Origin: Desulfobacteraceae bacterium Eth-SRB2
Lineage (GTDB): Bacteria > Desulfobacterota > Desulfobacteria > Desulfobacterales > UBA11574
DNA length: 64,000 nt
Direction: 5' to 3'
NCBI GenBank assembly: GCA_004193595.1
Contig: RPGQ01000021.1
Span: 1 to 64,000 of the forward strand
In this document: positions 43,769 through 53,019 of the stretch, piece after piece
How the letters are laid out: each line of letters begins with the position of its first letter
Numbering within the stretch: the stretch's first letter is position 1
Program-made: the position numbers and the translations under genes
The notes under the pieces: generated by a model
Told to the model about the DNA's origin: nothing
The model's input: only the letters and a program-made list of their open reading frames with translations
Databases searched by the model: none

Positions 43769-44340
43769 TGAAAAGAAAAATTTTTTTCATGGTGTTGGGT
43801 GTGCTGGGGTTGTATGTGGTTATTCATATAATCATCATACGAAAAGGCAATATTGCCAATGTCAACACCCAGATTTCGATGATTGAGCACAGGCTTCAAG
43901 AAAATAAGAGTTTAAAACGGAAGTTGATGCAAGAGAAGGAGGATATCGAAACAACCCTGGTATCCGTTCCGGAAAATATTCTGGAAGGATTTGAGGACCC
44001 GGAACGTGAATTTGTTGATTTTATGGATTACATTAATGATTCTAATTTGAAGAAAATGCAGAGCAGCATTGCAATCCCTCAAATGCAAACCTACAAAGAG
44101 CGTCCGGTGCCGCTTCAGGAAAGCCGGTTTGAATTTAACTTCAAGATAAAATCGACCCAAGAGCTTGAGGAGTTTCTGGATTATTTGATGATAAAAGGAA
44201 AATATCCCTTGAGTGTTCAGCAATTGGAAATCACCCGCATCCCCCAGCAATATCCCCATGTATTTTTAGAGGTGGCATTGTTACTGCCGGCCAAAATTGA
44301 TCTGCCCAAACTCACCAAAAGCGACAAGGAGGCATCCTGA
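43768..44340 (+). CDS. PilO/MshJ-like inner-membrane pilus protein
   Basis: 190 aa: short cytoplasmic start, one membrane helix (about 6-26, FFMVLGVLGLYVVIHIIII), coiled coil (about 30-70, QISMIEHRLQENKSLKRKLM), and a C-terminal PilO-type domain (ESRFEFNFKIKSTQELEEFL, YPLSVQQLEITR). It begins at the TAATG overlap with the PilM-PilN gene, and its own stop overlaps the next start by one base (TGATG). Length is typical for PilO. Confidence 0.8.
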   Translation: MKRKIFFMVLGVLGLYVVIHIIIIRKGNIANVNTQISMIEHRLQENKSLKRKLMQEKEDIETTLVSVPENILEGFEDPEREFVDFMDYINDSNLKKMQSSIAIPQMQTYKERPVPLQESRFEFNFKIKSTQELEEFLDYLMIKGKYPLSVQQLEITRIPQQYPHVFLEVALLLPAKIDLPKLTKSDKEAS

Positions 44341-44858
44341 TGATGGATCGGCAATCCATTTACTATTATGTTGGGTTGGCAGTCTTTTGTCTAATTGTTG
44401 TGGTAGGCGTTGTCTATTTTTTAAAACCGCGTATCGAGGTTGGAATTCCGAGCCCGGTCGAACCACCCAGAAATGCCAGAGGTGGACAATTGCATACAAG
44501 AGATCCGGGCGACATTATATGGGACAAATATCCAGAACATCCGACCCGGCTGAAACCCATGTTGGACCCATTGAACCCATTCCTCTGGCCTGGGGAATTA
44601 AACCCATCCATATCAGTAACAAAGGCACCGGAATCGGTGCCTCGGTTGGGCATGATCATCGTGGGCCGGAAAAACCGCCTTGCTTTTTTAGATCAAAAAC
44701 CTGTCTATGAAGGTAATCGGCACAGAGGGTTTCGGGTCGAAAAGATCGCCCCAAGGGCGGTTACGCTGTCATATTCTAATGGTAAATTGCAGTTGATTGC
44801 GCCGGAGGACCATTTCGGTCCTGTCAAAGTAAAACGCGTGGAAAGGAGCAGACCTTGA
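44340..44858 (+). CDS. PilP/MshK-like pilus protein
   Basis: 172 aa with one N-terminal membrane helix (about 7-28, YYYVGLAVFCLIVVVGVVYF) and a Pro-rich periplasmic linker (about 35-95). The end (GMIIVGRKNRLAFLDQKPVYEGNRH, VTLSYSNGKLQLIAPE) is a small beta domain of the PilP/MshK/GspC HR type that contacts the secretin, which fits the secretin gene overlapping its last four bases. Assigned by position and fold pattern. Confidence 0.72.
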   Translation: MMDRQSIYYYVGLAVFCLIVVVGVVYFLKPRIEVGIPSPVEPPRNARGGQLHTRDPGDIIWDKYPEHPTRLKPMLDPLNPFLWPGELNPSISVTKAPESVPRLGMIIVGRKNRLAFLDQKPVYEGNRHRGFRVEKIAPRAVTLSYSNGKLQLIAPEDHFGPVKVKRVERSRP

Positions 44859-46519
44859 AAATCGATCGTTGCTGGAATTCTGGAAAAGCGGTCCAAATCA
44901 TTTTTTGGCTTTGCCTTACTGTTTTTCTGCTAACCGGTTGTGCGGTTCATCCTGAAAAGCCGCCGGAAACCCTCGTTCAAAAGGCGGAGTTATCTCCCAA
45001 GGAACTCATGGAAAAATATGCTCAAAAAGATGCTGTGGCCCCATCGCGACCGCCCCTGGCCGAATTACCACCGATCACCGCTCTTGAGCCCCAAATGGCC
45101 ATGGAAACAGCCTTTCCTTTTGAAAAAATGCTTTTTTCCATTGAAGTTATCGACGAGCCCATCGGCAATGTCTTGCTGGGACTTGCCATGGCGGGTGATT
45201 TGAACCTGATACTGGGCCAGGACGTAAACCGCCATGAACCCGTGTCGGTTAAAATCAAAAACTTGCCGCTGAAAACAGCTTTGGACAGTATTATTTCTGC
45301 GCACAACTACCATTACACCATTGAAAAAAATATTTTAAGGGTTGCAAAGCTGAAGACTCAATTCTTTACAGTGGATTATCCCCTGGTGTACAGCAACCCC
45401 GAATCGCAAACCGGTGGTGATGTTCTGGGCGGCGGAGGTCAAGGCGGCGGGGGAGGAGAATCCTCTACGGCGATTTCCAGTTCGGGATTGGAAGGCGAAT
45501 TTAGCATCGAATTTGAGGTGGAGGACGAGGAAGAATTTGATGTTTGGAAGAAAATAGATGAGGCTCTGAAACCTTCAGATAGTAGAAAAGGCGGCCTGCT
45601 TTCAGAAAAAGGCAGCGCCACTATCAATCGAATGGCCGGGATCATTGTCGTAACGGATATGCCCAAGCATCTTCAAATGGTGGCACAATTTATCGACCGT
45701 GTCAACCAGGCGTTACATCGCCAGGTGTTGATCGAGGCCAAAATCGTGGAAGTGACTTTAAGCAAGGGACACTCTTACGGTATTAACTGGGAGATAGTTA
45801 GCCAATCTTTCGGTGACAGCGATTTGCAATTCACCAAATTTTTTCGACCCTTGCCGCGAAATAATGAAACGGGACTGCTAGAACCACTCCGCGCGTTCAC
45901 TTTCGGATCTGTAGGCGGCAGTCTCACATCCGGGTTTTTTGATACGACGGGTAATACCAGAGGACAGGTCGTCTTGGATGCACTGGCAACCCAAGGGGAT
46001 GTGAATGTCCTGTCCTCCCCCCGATTGAACGTCATCAACAACCAAACAGCGTTAATCAGCGTGGGCCGGGTGATTCCCTACCTTGATTTAACCATTACCA
46101 CCACTGAAGATGAGGTCAACGGGGACACAGTTCTTCGCACCAGCTCACAGCCCATAATTGCCCGCACCCTTGAAGGGGTAACGTTGGGTATCACCGCACA
46201 GATCAGTGATGATGGGGTCACCACCCTTCATATTGTGCCGATTATTACCGAACAGACAGGATCGAGAGAACTGATTGTTGAGAATGAAAGTTTCGAAGTG
46301 CCGGTTTTTTCCGTGCGAGAAAGTGATACCATGGTCAGGGTGGCCGACCAGCAAACCATTGTAATCGGTGGCCTTATCCAGGAAACAACCAATGACACCA
46401 TAAGCAAGATCCCACTGTTGGGCGATATCCCCTTCCTGAAAATGTTTTTTTCGCACCAGTCCAGACAAACCGCCAAAACCGAACTGGTCATTTTGCTAAC
46501 CACCACTATTTTTAGGTAA
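44855..46519 (+). CDS. mshL: Secretin lipoprotein (MshL/PilQ-like)
   Basis: 554 aa. TTG 44855 overlaps the MshK-like gene; the signal carries the lipobox LLTGC near 28. About 110-175 is an STN/secretin N0 domain (FSIEVIDEPIGNVLLGLAMA, VSVKIKNLPLKTALDSII). A Gly-rich insertion (about 192-208) precedes an N-domain (GIIVVTDMPKHLQMVAQFID) and the C-terminal secretin beta domain (VLIEAKIVEVTLSKGHSYGI, VNVLSSPRLNVINNQTALIS, and ELVILLTTTIFR at the end). It forms the outer-membrane ring. Order MshI-J-K-L is that of MSHA loci. Confidence 0.93.
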   Translation: MKIDRCWNSGKAVQIIFWLCLTVFLLTGCAVHPEKPPETLVQKAELSPKELMEKYAQKDAVAPSRPPLAELPPITALEPQMAMETAFPFEKMLFSIEVIDEPIGNVLLGLAMAGDLNLILGQDVNRHEPVSVKIKNLPLKTALDSIISAHNYHYTIEKNILRVAKLKTQFFTVDYPLVYSNPESQTGGDVLGGGGQGGGGGESSTAISSSGLEGEFSIEFEVEDEEEFDVWKKIDEALKPSDSRKGGLLSEKGSATINRMAGIIVVTDMPKHLQMVAQFIDRVNQALHRQVLIEAKIVEVTLSKGHSYGINWEIVSQSFGDSDLQFTKFFRPLPRNNETGLLEPLRAFTFGSVGGSLTSGFFDTTGNTRGQVVLDALATQGDVNVLSSPRLNVINNQTALISVGRVIPYLDLTITTTEDEVNGDTVLRTSSQPIIARTLEGVTLGITAQISDDGVTTLHIVPIITEQTGSRELIVENESFEVPVFSVRESDTMVRVADQQTIVIGGLIQETTNDTISKIPLLGDIPFLKMFFSHQSRQTAKTELVILLTTTIFR

Positions 46520-47745
46520 TGAGCGTTATCATGAGCTTGCTGAATCAATATCTTAAAACCATCGCCAAAAAAGATGCTCACAAAGAATCTTCTGAGCCGT
46601 TACCGTCCCTGTTGAAAGTTCGGCAAAACGAAAACGTTAAGGGCCGGCGGGTATGCAACGCTATGTTGTTGATACTTGTTATTATACTGGCGGGTGGTTT
46701 GATAACATGGCGGTATAGTCACCGTAAGCCTGACAAACCCATGGCTTCCGGAGTAGCGCAGGCGGGAACCGGTTCGATTGCCAACAGCATTCAAAAGGGG
46801 GACCCCAAAGAGATGAAAACCAGCGCCCCAACAACTTCCGCTGCTGCCGTATCCCCGGCCGTAAGTGCTCAAAATTTTCAATTATCCCATGAACGTATGC
46901 CGGAACCGGGGTTGGCGACACCCTCAGTCCCGCCTCCCCACACCATGGGCCGTGCGGTTGCTACACCGCCAAGAACTCATATGCCCATATCATCCCCGGG
47001 AAAAAAAGGGCCGGTGCCGATGTTCTCCGAAAAGGTGCCCAATAGTCAGTCATCGCCCTCACAGCAGCCCGAGCCGTTGCACAAATCTGTGCCGCCCCTG
47101 GTGACGACGATATTGAAAAAAAGTAAACTTAAAGATCCATCTTTCGAGCATGCTCAAAACTTTTATCAACTGGGACTCATTGCACTTCAAGAAGGAGAGC
47201 TGCCCGATGCAGAGCATTTTTTGCGGGAAACACTGAAACATTCACCCAATGATATCAATGCCCTGTTGAACCTTTCCAATGTTTATATTCGGCAGGAACG
47301 CCTCGGATTGGCGGTTCAAACCTTGAAAACCATCAGGCAACTGGATCCCGATAGCGTTAAGTCCCTCAATAACCTGGGCTACGTTGCATTGCAACGGAAA
47401 AATTTTAAGGAGGCGCGCCATTATTATGAAGAGGCCTTGAAGCGAAATCCCGTAGATGAGGTGGCACTTCTCAATCTTGGCTACCTGTCACAAATCGAAA
47501 ATAATAGAACCGAAGCATTGGAACGTTATGAAAAAATAATTTCCTTACATCCGGAAAATGAGAATGCAATTATCAACGCTGCCCATCTCATGACCCAAGA
47601 CGGAAAAACAAACAAGGCCATCCAATTATATAACCGGAGCCTGACGATTAAAAGCGTTCAAAACAATCGCGAACTGGCTCAAAAGATAGAGCAGCGCATC
47701 AAGGTATTGCTTGCTTATGAATTTGACCATGAAAAATCATATTAA
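46519..47745 (+). CDS. MshN-like TPR protein
   Basis: 408 aa. ATG 46519 overlaps the secretin stop (TAATG); ATG 46531 (MSLLNQYLKTIAKKD) gives the more usual start. A membrane helix at about 43-63 (AMLLILVIILAGGLITWRY) is followed by a Pro/Ser-rich stretch to about 200 and then five or six TPR units (ALLNLSNVYIRQERLGLAVQ, YEEALKRNPVDEVALLNLGY). MshN in MSHA loci has this layout; the TPRs would act in the periplasm as a scaffold. Confidence 0.83.
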   Translation: MSVIMSLLNQYLKTIAKKDAHKESSEPLPSLLKVRQNENVKGRRVCNAMLLILVIILAGGLITWRYSHRKPDKPMASGVAQAGTGSIANSIQKGDPKEMKTSAPTTSAAAVSPAVSAQNFQLSHERMPEPGLATPSVPPPHTMGRAVATPPRTHMPISSPGKKGPVPMFSEKVPNSQSSPSQQPEPLHKSVPPLVTTILKKSKLKDPSFEHAQNFYQLGLIALQEGELPDAEHFLRETLKHSPNDINALLNLSNVYIRQERLGLAVQTLKTIRQLDPDSVKSLNNLGYVALQRKNFKEARHYYEEALKRNPVDEVALLNLGYLSQIENNRTEALERYEKIISLHPENENAIINAAHLMTQDGKTNKAIQLYNRSLTIKSVQNNRELAQKIEQRIKVLLAYEFDHEKSY

Positions 47746-47775
47746 GAGCTAATTGAACAATAAATAGGTGATTCA

Positions 47776-48237
47776 ATGGGAATAACTAAAAGGTGGTTCA
47801 TTTTATCCATCATAGGACTGATGGGATTGACCGGATGTGTATATGAGTCTTTGACGTACCGAACGGTGACCGATGGCGTGGATAAAAAAGAATACATTGT
47901 GGTGGGAAAGGTGACCGACTCCGGTAATCGGCCCATTGAAAATTGCAGAGTCTTTTTGTCCAAAGTAAAACCCGATATGGAACCGATTCCCGTTGGCGTG
48001 ACCGACCGAGGCGGCAATTATAACCTTGTTTTTGAGCTGGAAGGAGCCACTGAATTTTGGCTTCATTTTGATGCAAGGGATCAAGGCTATCCCATCCGCT
48101 ACGAAAACTTTTCTCATTTGTTGGAATCCAGCCTGTTTCAATACACCGGTAATAACCCGGTAATCGTCAATGTGGTCATTGACAAAAAGCCGCTTGTTCA
48201 GCAAACGGTTAACGAGCCTGATCAGCCTAAGGATTAA
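47776..48237 (+). CDS. Lipoprotein with carboxypeptidase-regulatory-like fold
   Basis: 153 aa. Signal with lipobox LMGLTGC (about 15-21). The mature part has KVTDSGNRPIENCRVFLS and GVTDRGGNYNLVFELEGATEFW, typical of a CNA-B/carboxypeptidase-regulatory beta sandwich. Not a standard MSHA component. Might be a pilotin-like or stabilising lipoprotein for the secretin; this is inferred from place only. The next gene begins 9 bases downstream. Confidence 0.7.
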   Translation: MGITKRWFILSIIGLMGLTGCVYESLTYRTVTDGVDKKEYIVVGKVTDSGNRPIENCRVFLSKVKPDMEPIPVGVTDRGGNYNLVFELEGATEFWLHFDARDQGYPIRYENFSHLLESSLFQYTGNNPVIVNVVIDKKPLVQQTVNEPDQPKD

Positions 48238-48246
48238 ATAGGTTAT

Positions 48247-49908
48247 ATGGAAAACCAATTAGAAAATAAGTTAATAGATATATTTTTCCAAAGGAATTTG
48301 CTCTCTAAACATCAGTTGGATGCTGCGTTTAGAGAACAGAAGCAGACCCAGGAACTTCTGATTGAAGTTATTATTCGGCTGGGTCTTGCCGACAGGGAAA
48401 AAGTCAGCCGCATATGGGCCGAGGCCATAGGGTACCCTTACTATGACTTAAAAAAAGAAATTGTGGATTTCAATGCGGTGAGACTGGTCCCCCATCATAT
48501 GGCGGAGCGATTTCACCTCATACCCATCAAATCCGAAAACGGAAATATTCATATTGCCATGTATAACCCGGGGAACGTTATCGCCATTGATGCGCTGCGC
48601 CGGGCAACACATAAAGATATTAAGATCTATGTCGCCAATATCGAAAGTATCGGTGAGGCAATTAGCACCCATTACCGAGAAGGGATCGTCTCTTCGGCTG
48701 ATGAAATCGATAGGTTGGCATCTATGGCTGTCCGAGGTTCCGTATCGGAAGATAAAGATCCGCCCGCGGTAAGAATCATAGACCTTTTAATCGAGAAAGC
48801 CATTATTGATCGGGCCACGGATATCCATATCTCCCCGGATGAAAAAGCAACCCGAATCAGTTTTCGAATCGACGGGATCATGCGACCGATTAATGTATTG
48901 CCAAAACAGATTCACAGCCAGATTATTACCCGCGTCAAAGTGATGGCCGGCATCAATATCGCCGAGCAGCGGCTTCCCCAGGACGGCAAAATCGATTACC
49001 AATATTCCGGACGATATGTGGACATTCGAACCTCCACTTCGCCCACGCATAACGGTGAAAATGTGGTGTTACGATTGCTGGACAAGGCCAATATTGTCAT
49101 GGGAATGGGCCGGCTGGGCCTTGATCCGGCGAATCATTCACAAATTACCGAACTGAGTAAAAAGCCTCACGGTATTGTACTTTCCGCAGGCCCCACAGGA
49201 TCCGGCAAAACCACAACCCTCTATTCCATTCTGCAAGAACTGGATGCCCTTGAAAAAAATATTCTTACCATCGAAGACCCCATTGAATACCGGCTCCCTT
49301 ACATTAAGCAGTCCCAGGTCAATGAAAAAGCAGGACGGACTTTTGCCAAATCCATTCGGCATTTTTTGAGACAGGATCCGGATGTTATTCTCGTGGGAGA
49401 GATTCGGGATCTCGAAACCGCCAAAATTGCTTTTCAGGCGGCAATGACCGGGCATTTAGTCTTGTCCACCATTCATACCAATGATGCGGCCGCTTGTATT
49501 GCAAGGTTGATGGATTTAGGGGTGGAGTCTTACATGATTCCATCCAGCCTTCGTGCTGTGATGGCTCAGCGGTTGGTGCGCACGGTGTGTGTCCATTGCC
49601 AGGAAGAGTATTTATTTACACCGGATGAAATGGAAATGTCTGCCATTAAGGATTATGGGATTACCTCGGAAAAGCGCGGTCGAGGTTGTGGCCGTTGCGA
49701 CGGCACCGGATACTATGGACGATCCGGCATTTTTGAGATATTAAATATCACTCCGGCCATCAGCCGTCTTATTCTGCAAAAGGTTTCTTCAGACCAAATA
49801 CTGCTCAAGGCTCAGGAAGGTGGAATGCAGACCATGCGAGAGAACGGAATAGACAAGATAAAAGCAGGGATCACAACCTTATTGGAAGTCGATCGCGTGA
49901 CCGGATAA
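48247..49908 (+). CDS. mshE: Pilus assembly ATPase (MshE/PilB/GspE family)
   Basis: 553 aa hexameric motor ATPase. N-terminal region about 1-60 resembles the MshEN domain (RNLLSKHQLDAAFREQ, LLIEVIIRLGLADREKVSRI) but lacks the first RLG..L and G positions, so c-di-GMP binding is doubtful. Walker A GPTGSGKTTTLYS near 315, Asp box IEDPIEYRL, Walker B ILVGEIRDLETA near 380, His box STIHTNDAAA, and the zinc tetracysteine (CVHC and CGRC) near 447-480 are all present. The zinc site marks an extension ATPase, not a PilT. It drives polymerisation of the pilins encoded on both sides. Confidence 0.95.
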   Translation: MENQLENKLIDIFFQRNLLSKHQLDAAFREQKQTQELLIEVIIRLGLADREKVSRIWAEAIGYPYYDLKKEIVDFNAVRLVPHHMAERFHLIPIKSENGNIHIAMYNPGNVIAIDALRRATHKDIKIYVANIESIGEAISTHYREGIVSSADEIDRLASMAVRGSVSEDKDPPAVRIIDLLIEKAIIDRATDIHISPDEKATRISFRIDGIMRPINVLPKQIHSQIITRVKVMAGINIAEQRLPQDGKIDYQYSGRYVDIRTSTSPTHNGENVVLRLLDKANIVMGMGRLGLDPANHSQITELSKKPHGIVLSAGPTGSGKTTTLYSILQELDALEKNILTIEDPIEYRLPYIKQSQVNEKAGRTFAKSIRHFLRQDPDVILVGEIRDLETAKIAFQAAMTGHLVLSTIHTNDAAACIARLMDLGVESYMIPSSLRAVMAQRLVRTVCVHCQEEYLFTPDEMEMSAIKDYGITSEKRGRGCGRCDGTGYYGRSGIFEILNITPAISRLILQKVSSDQILLKAQEGGMQTMRENGIDKIKAGITTLLEVDRVTG

Positions 49909-49989
49909 ACGTTACATACGGCACCGGGTGTCAGAAAGAAAGGCACCCGATGACCGCATGATTAAAAATTAATCGAGATTGAAATCGTT

Positions 49990-51231
49990 ATGCCTCAATT
50001 TGCATACAAAGCCACCGATGCCAGGGGTCAGATCGTCAGTGGACGTCGTGTAGCGAATAATCAGCAGGAACTGACGGCGCGCCTCCACCAATCCGGATTG
50101 GAGTTGTTACGGGCAAAACCGGTCAGCAGTAAGCCCATCTTTGCATCATTGCAGGCCCTCCAGCTTGGCAGGGTGAGCCGGGTCGAACTGATCGAATTCA
50201 GTAACAATATGGGGGTGATGCTAAAATCCGGAGTTCCGCTGATAGACGCCCTTTCCGAGTTGCGCGAAGACCAGGCAAACCGGTATTTTAGAAATATACT
50301 GGATAACATCATTGAACAGATTCAAGGGGGTGACCTGCTCAACAAAGCCCTAAAAAAGCATCCCCGCGCATTTCCCGAAATTTATTCCAACATCCTTGAA
50401 ATCGGTGAAAATACCGGTCGATTGGACCACGTATTTTTTGACCTGGCCCGTCACTTCAAGAGAATCGATGATTTGACCAAAAACGTTCGCAAAGCCATGA
50501 TTTACCCAATTGCCGTATTGCTGGTTCTGATCACAGTGGCGGTGTTTTTTTTGGTCAAATTGTTTCCCACCATGTTTAATTTGCTGACCGCATTCAAAGT
50601 CGAAGAACTACCCCCCATGACCACAGGATTTATGTGGCTTTCTTCCTTTTTTCAGGCCAACTTGCTCTGGATTTTTATCGGTGTGTTTGTGTTTTTCCTT
50701 CTGATCTACATCTTAAGAAGAATTAAAACCACTCGATATTTTTTTGATTGGCTGGAACTCCGACTGCCTTATATTCGCGGTTTTTTTCTTCAGCTGCGGA
50801 TGGCAACTTTTGCGCGCTATCTGTCAATGTTGCAGTCCGCGGGTGTGGATATTATTCGCAGTATGGATTTAGCGACCCAATCCATCAACAATCTTATTCT
50901 GGAGCGGCTGCTCAAGCAAAGTCGACAGCGGATTATGGAAGGAAACACCCTTTCGGCCACCCTGCGGGGAGGGACCCTCATACCCAACATGGTGGTTCGG
51001 ATGATCGGCGTGGGGGAGGCGGCCGGGACATTACCGGAACAGCTCGAATTTGTGGCAAATTATTACGACGAAGGGCTGGAACGTAAAATCGATGTTGCCC
51101 TGGCCGTTATGGAACCCATGATGATTATTATCCTTGGCGCCCTGGTGCTCAGTATGATCATTGCAATGTTTCAGCCCATGTACGGTGTGTTTACGGATGT
51201 CTTTAAATTGTATGGTGGAGGATCCTATTAG
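49990..51231 (+). CDS. mshG: Inner-membrane platform protein (MshG/PilC/GspF family)
   Basis: 413 aa. Starts PQFAYKATDARGQIVSGR, as in PilC/GspF. Two cytoplasmic GspF domains (about 65-190 and 270-395) each with helices before a membrane segment; TMs near 168-190, 215-240 and 380-402. NNMGVMLKSGVPLIDALSEL and FARYLSMLQSAGVDIIRSMD are the paired family motifs. It couples the ATPase to pilin insertion. The preceding ATPase gene ends 81 bases upstream. Confidence 0.95.
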   Translation: MPQFAYKATDARGQIVSGRRVANNQQELTARLHQSGLELLRAKPVSSKPIFASLQALQLGRVSRVELIEFSNNMGVMLKSGVPLIDALSELREDQANRYFRNILDNIIEQIQGGDLLNKALKKHPRAFPEIYSNILEIGENTGRLDHVFFDLARHFKRIDDLTKNVRKAMIYPIAVLLVLITVAVFFLVKLFPTMFNLLTAFKVEELPPMTTGFMWLSSFFQANLLWIFIGVFVFFLLIYILRRIKTTRYFFDWLELRLPYIRGFFLQLRMATFARYLSMLQSAGVDIIRSMDLATQSINNLILERLLKQSRQRIMEGNTLSATLRGGTLIPNMVVRMIGVGEAAGTLPEQLEFVANYYDEGLERKIDVALAVMEPMMIIILGALVLSMIIAMFQPMYGVFTDVFKLYGGGSY

Positions 51232-51262
51232 GACCCGGTGATCATGCCCACAGGAGTCAAAA

Positions 51263-51925
51263 ATGGAAAACAGGCGAAACATTGCCGAACATTCAGAAAA
51301 AGGCTTTACTTTCATTGAAATCGTCCTCGCAGTGGTCGTTATCGGCATTTTAATAGCGATCATCGTTCCGAGGATGCAGCGCGCAAATGTGGACGCCAAA
51401 TATGTAGGGGTCCGCCAGGCTGCCGCGGAAATCGGCCGGTGGGGAATGGATTGGGCGACCCGGAATCTTGAATCCCAGCTGCCTGATACACCAGAACATC
51501 CCGTCGCTATTAACTGTAATCTCAATAACTACGTCAAAACTTTGGCGGGTTATGTCGGTAATATAAATAATACCAACTGGATCAATGTAAATGATAATTT
51601 GGAGGGAACGTGCCGGGCGGAGGATCACGGCATCACCTATTCAGTTGCGGCCATGATGCCGCCGGACAGCCAGCCGAGAAATCCATTTAACGGAGCGTCC
51701 TATTTTAATACCGGAGGTGCCAACAGCGGAGACAACGTTCAGGCGGGTCTGCTTTATTTAGGGGTTGTTGATTATAACCAAGCCAATCATTACTACTTTG
51801 TCTATACGGGTACGGGTTCTAATGCTGTGAATGATTGGTATGCCGGCATGGGCGAAGGGGAAAATCCCGATCTTGAATATGCTGAATTGAGAAACGGGAT
51901 CTTCATGACAAGGCAAGTGCCGTGA
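51263..51925 (+). CDS. MSHA-type prepilin, 220 aa
   Basis: CAGGAG precedes ATG. The leader ends EKG before FTFIEIVLAVVVIGI, with Glu5. The globular part (RANVDAKYVGVRQAAAEIGRW ... ELRNGIFMTRQVP) shares its phrases VDAKY and LRNGIF with the two next pilins, so these three are paralogues, but lacks the two-module plan of the larger ones. Likely a minor pilin of this pilus. The gap of 246 bases after it holds a separate promoter for the next gene. Confidence 0.88.
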   Translation: MENRRNIAEHSEKGFTFIEIVLAVVVIGILIAIIVPRMQRANVDAKYVGVRQAAAEIGRWGMDWATRNLESQLPDTPEHPVAINCNLNNYVKTLAGYVGNINNTNWINVNDNLEGTCRAEDHGITYSVAAMMPPDSQPRNPFNGASYFNTGGANSGDNVQAGLLYLGVVDYNQANHYYFVYTGTGSNAVNDWYAGMGEGENPDLEYAELRNGIFMTRQVP

Positions 51926-52030
51926 GAGTAGTCATGATTTTTTTATCAAGCAAGAAGTATTTTATCATAAGTATGTTGGAACAGGGGATTGGAGGTGATT
52001 GAGAATAACGGGTAATTGTTGAAAAGAACA

Positions 52031-52041
52031 TGTGCTATAAT
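52031..52041 (+). promoter_or_regulatory. Extended -10 promoter of the main pilin gene
   Basis: TGTGCTATAAT contains TG-N-TATAAT (52034-52041), an ideal extended -10. No good -35 lies at 17 bases, as expected for this promoter type. The following leader of about 125 bases ends in AAGGAGGAGG, the strongest Shine-Dalgarno of the locus, before ATG 52172. Confidence 0.5.
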
Positions 52042-52171
52042 ATAAAGATTCAGGCATATCACTTACCTGTATCTATTGTAATGTTTCGGAAATTATTTTT
52101 CTGAAAAACCTTAACGTAAATGTATCAGGATATATTTAACATTACTCATTAATCATCAAGGAGGAGGAAGA

Positions 52172-52915
52172 ATGAAAATTGACAAAAACAATCAAGGCTT
52201 TACCTTAATTGAATTGTTACTGGTGGTGGGCATTGTTGCGATCATTCTGTCGGTCATCGTGCCCATGGGGTTAAGAGCAAATGTGGACGCCAAGTACGGT
52301 GTGGTGCGTCAGAATTGCTCTGAGCTGGCATCCTTTGCCAGCCAGTGGGCGGAAAAATCGATTATGGCTCAGGATGAGCAACTATCAACGGCCACCTTAA
52401 AAGATTATTACGCTTCACTGGCAAATGAGCCAGACGCCACTGGTATGAATGGCGCTGAGGGTCAGTGGATCGCACACCAGGGTGATGATACCATGTGGAA
52501 CCTGGGCTTAGCTACTGGTAATCCGGACACGGACCGAAGGACATTCCCAATCACGGGAAGGTATATGGACACCATTGCTGATGCTCCTCCCGAAGACTGC
52601 ATCGAGGAAATAGTCCCTCCGGACAAGGTGATTCGTAATCCCTTTAATCAAGTGAATGTTTTTAGGCTATCGAACGATCCAAATGATGCTACAAATCAAG
52701 GAGTGGTTAACGGTGCTATCGCTTTTGGGGGTAGGGAGGAAACTCCTGAAGCTGGGGATCAAAATCCATGGATTTACTTTGCATTCGCTTTTCAGGGAAC
52801 GGATAGTAAAACCTTTGACTTGCCGGATTCAACAGGGGATACCTATCATGGCGGTATGGGGCTTAATGAGATAGCTAAACTGAGAAATGGAATTTTTGCA
52901 GGGCGTTTTCGATAG
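52172..52915 (+). CDS. MSHA-type prepilin, likely the major pilin
   Basis: 247 aa. Very short leader MKIDKNNQG before FTLIELLLVVGIVAIIL, with Glu5. The mature domain has VDAKYGVVRQNCSELASFAS and ends LRNGIFAGRFR. Its own extended -10 promoter, long leader and strong ribosome-binding site AAGGAGGAGG suggest high expression, as for a major pilin; the short leader fits type IVa pilins. Closest relative is the next gene. Confidence 0.86.
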   Translation: MKIDKNNQGFTLIELLLVVGIVAIILSVIVPMGLRANVDAKYGVVRQNCSELASFASQWAEKSIMAQDEQLSTATLKDYYASLANEPDATGMNGAEGQWIAHQGDDTMWNLGLATGNPDTDRRTFPITGRYMDTIADAPPEDCIEEIVPPDKVIRNPFNQVNVFRLSNDPNDATNQGVVNGAIAFGGREETPEAGDQNPWIYFAFAFQGTDSKTFDLPDSTGDTYHGGMGLNEIAKLRNGIFAGRFR

Positions 52916-53019
52916 ACACCAGTTTTTTCCTCAGGTTTATTATTTTTGTTTTAAGATATGGATCGACCATCTTTGGCAGGTACCTTCGATCTATTCTAAT
53001 TTGGGGTGCGCTCCATTTA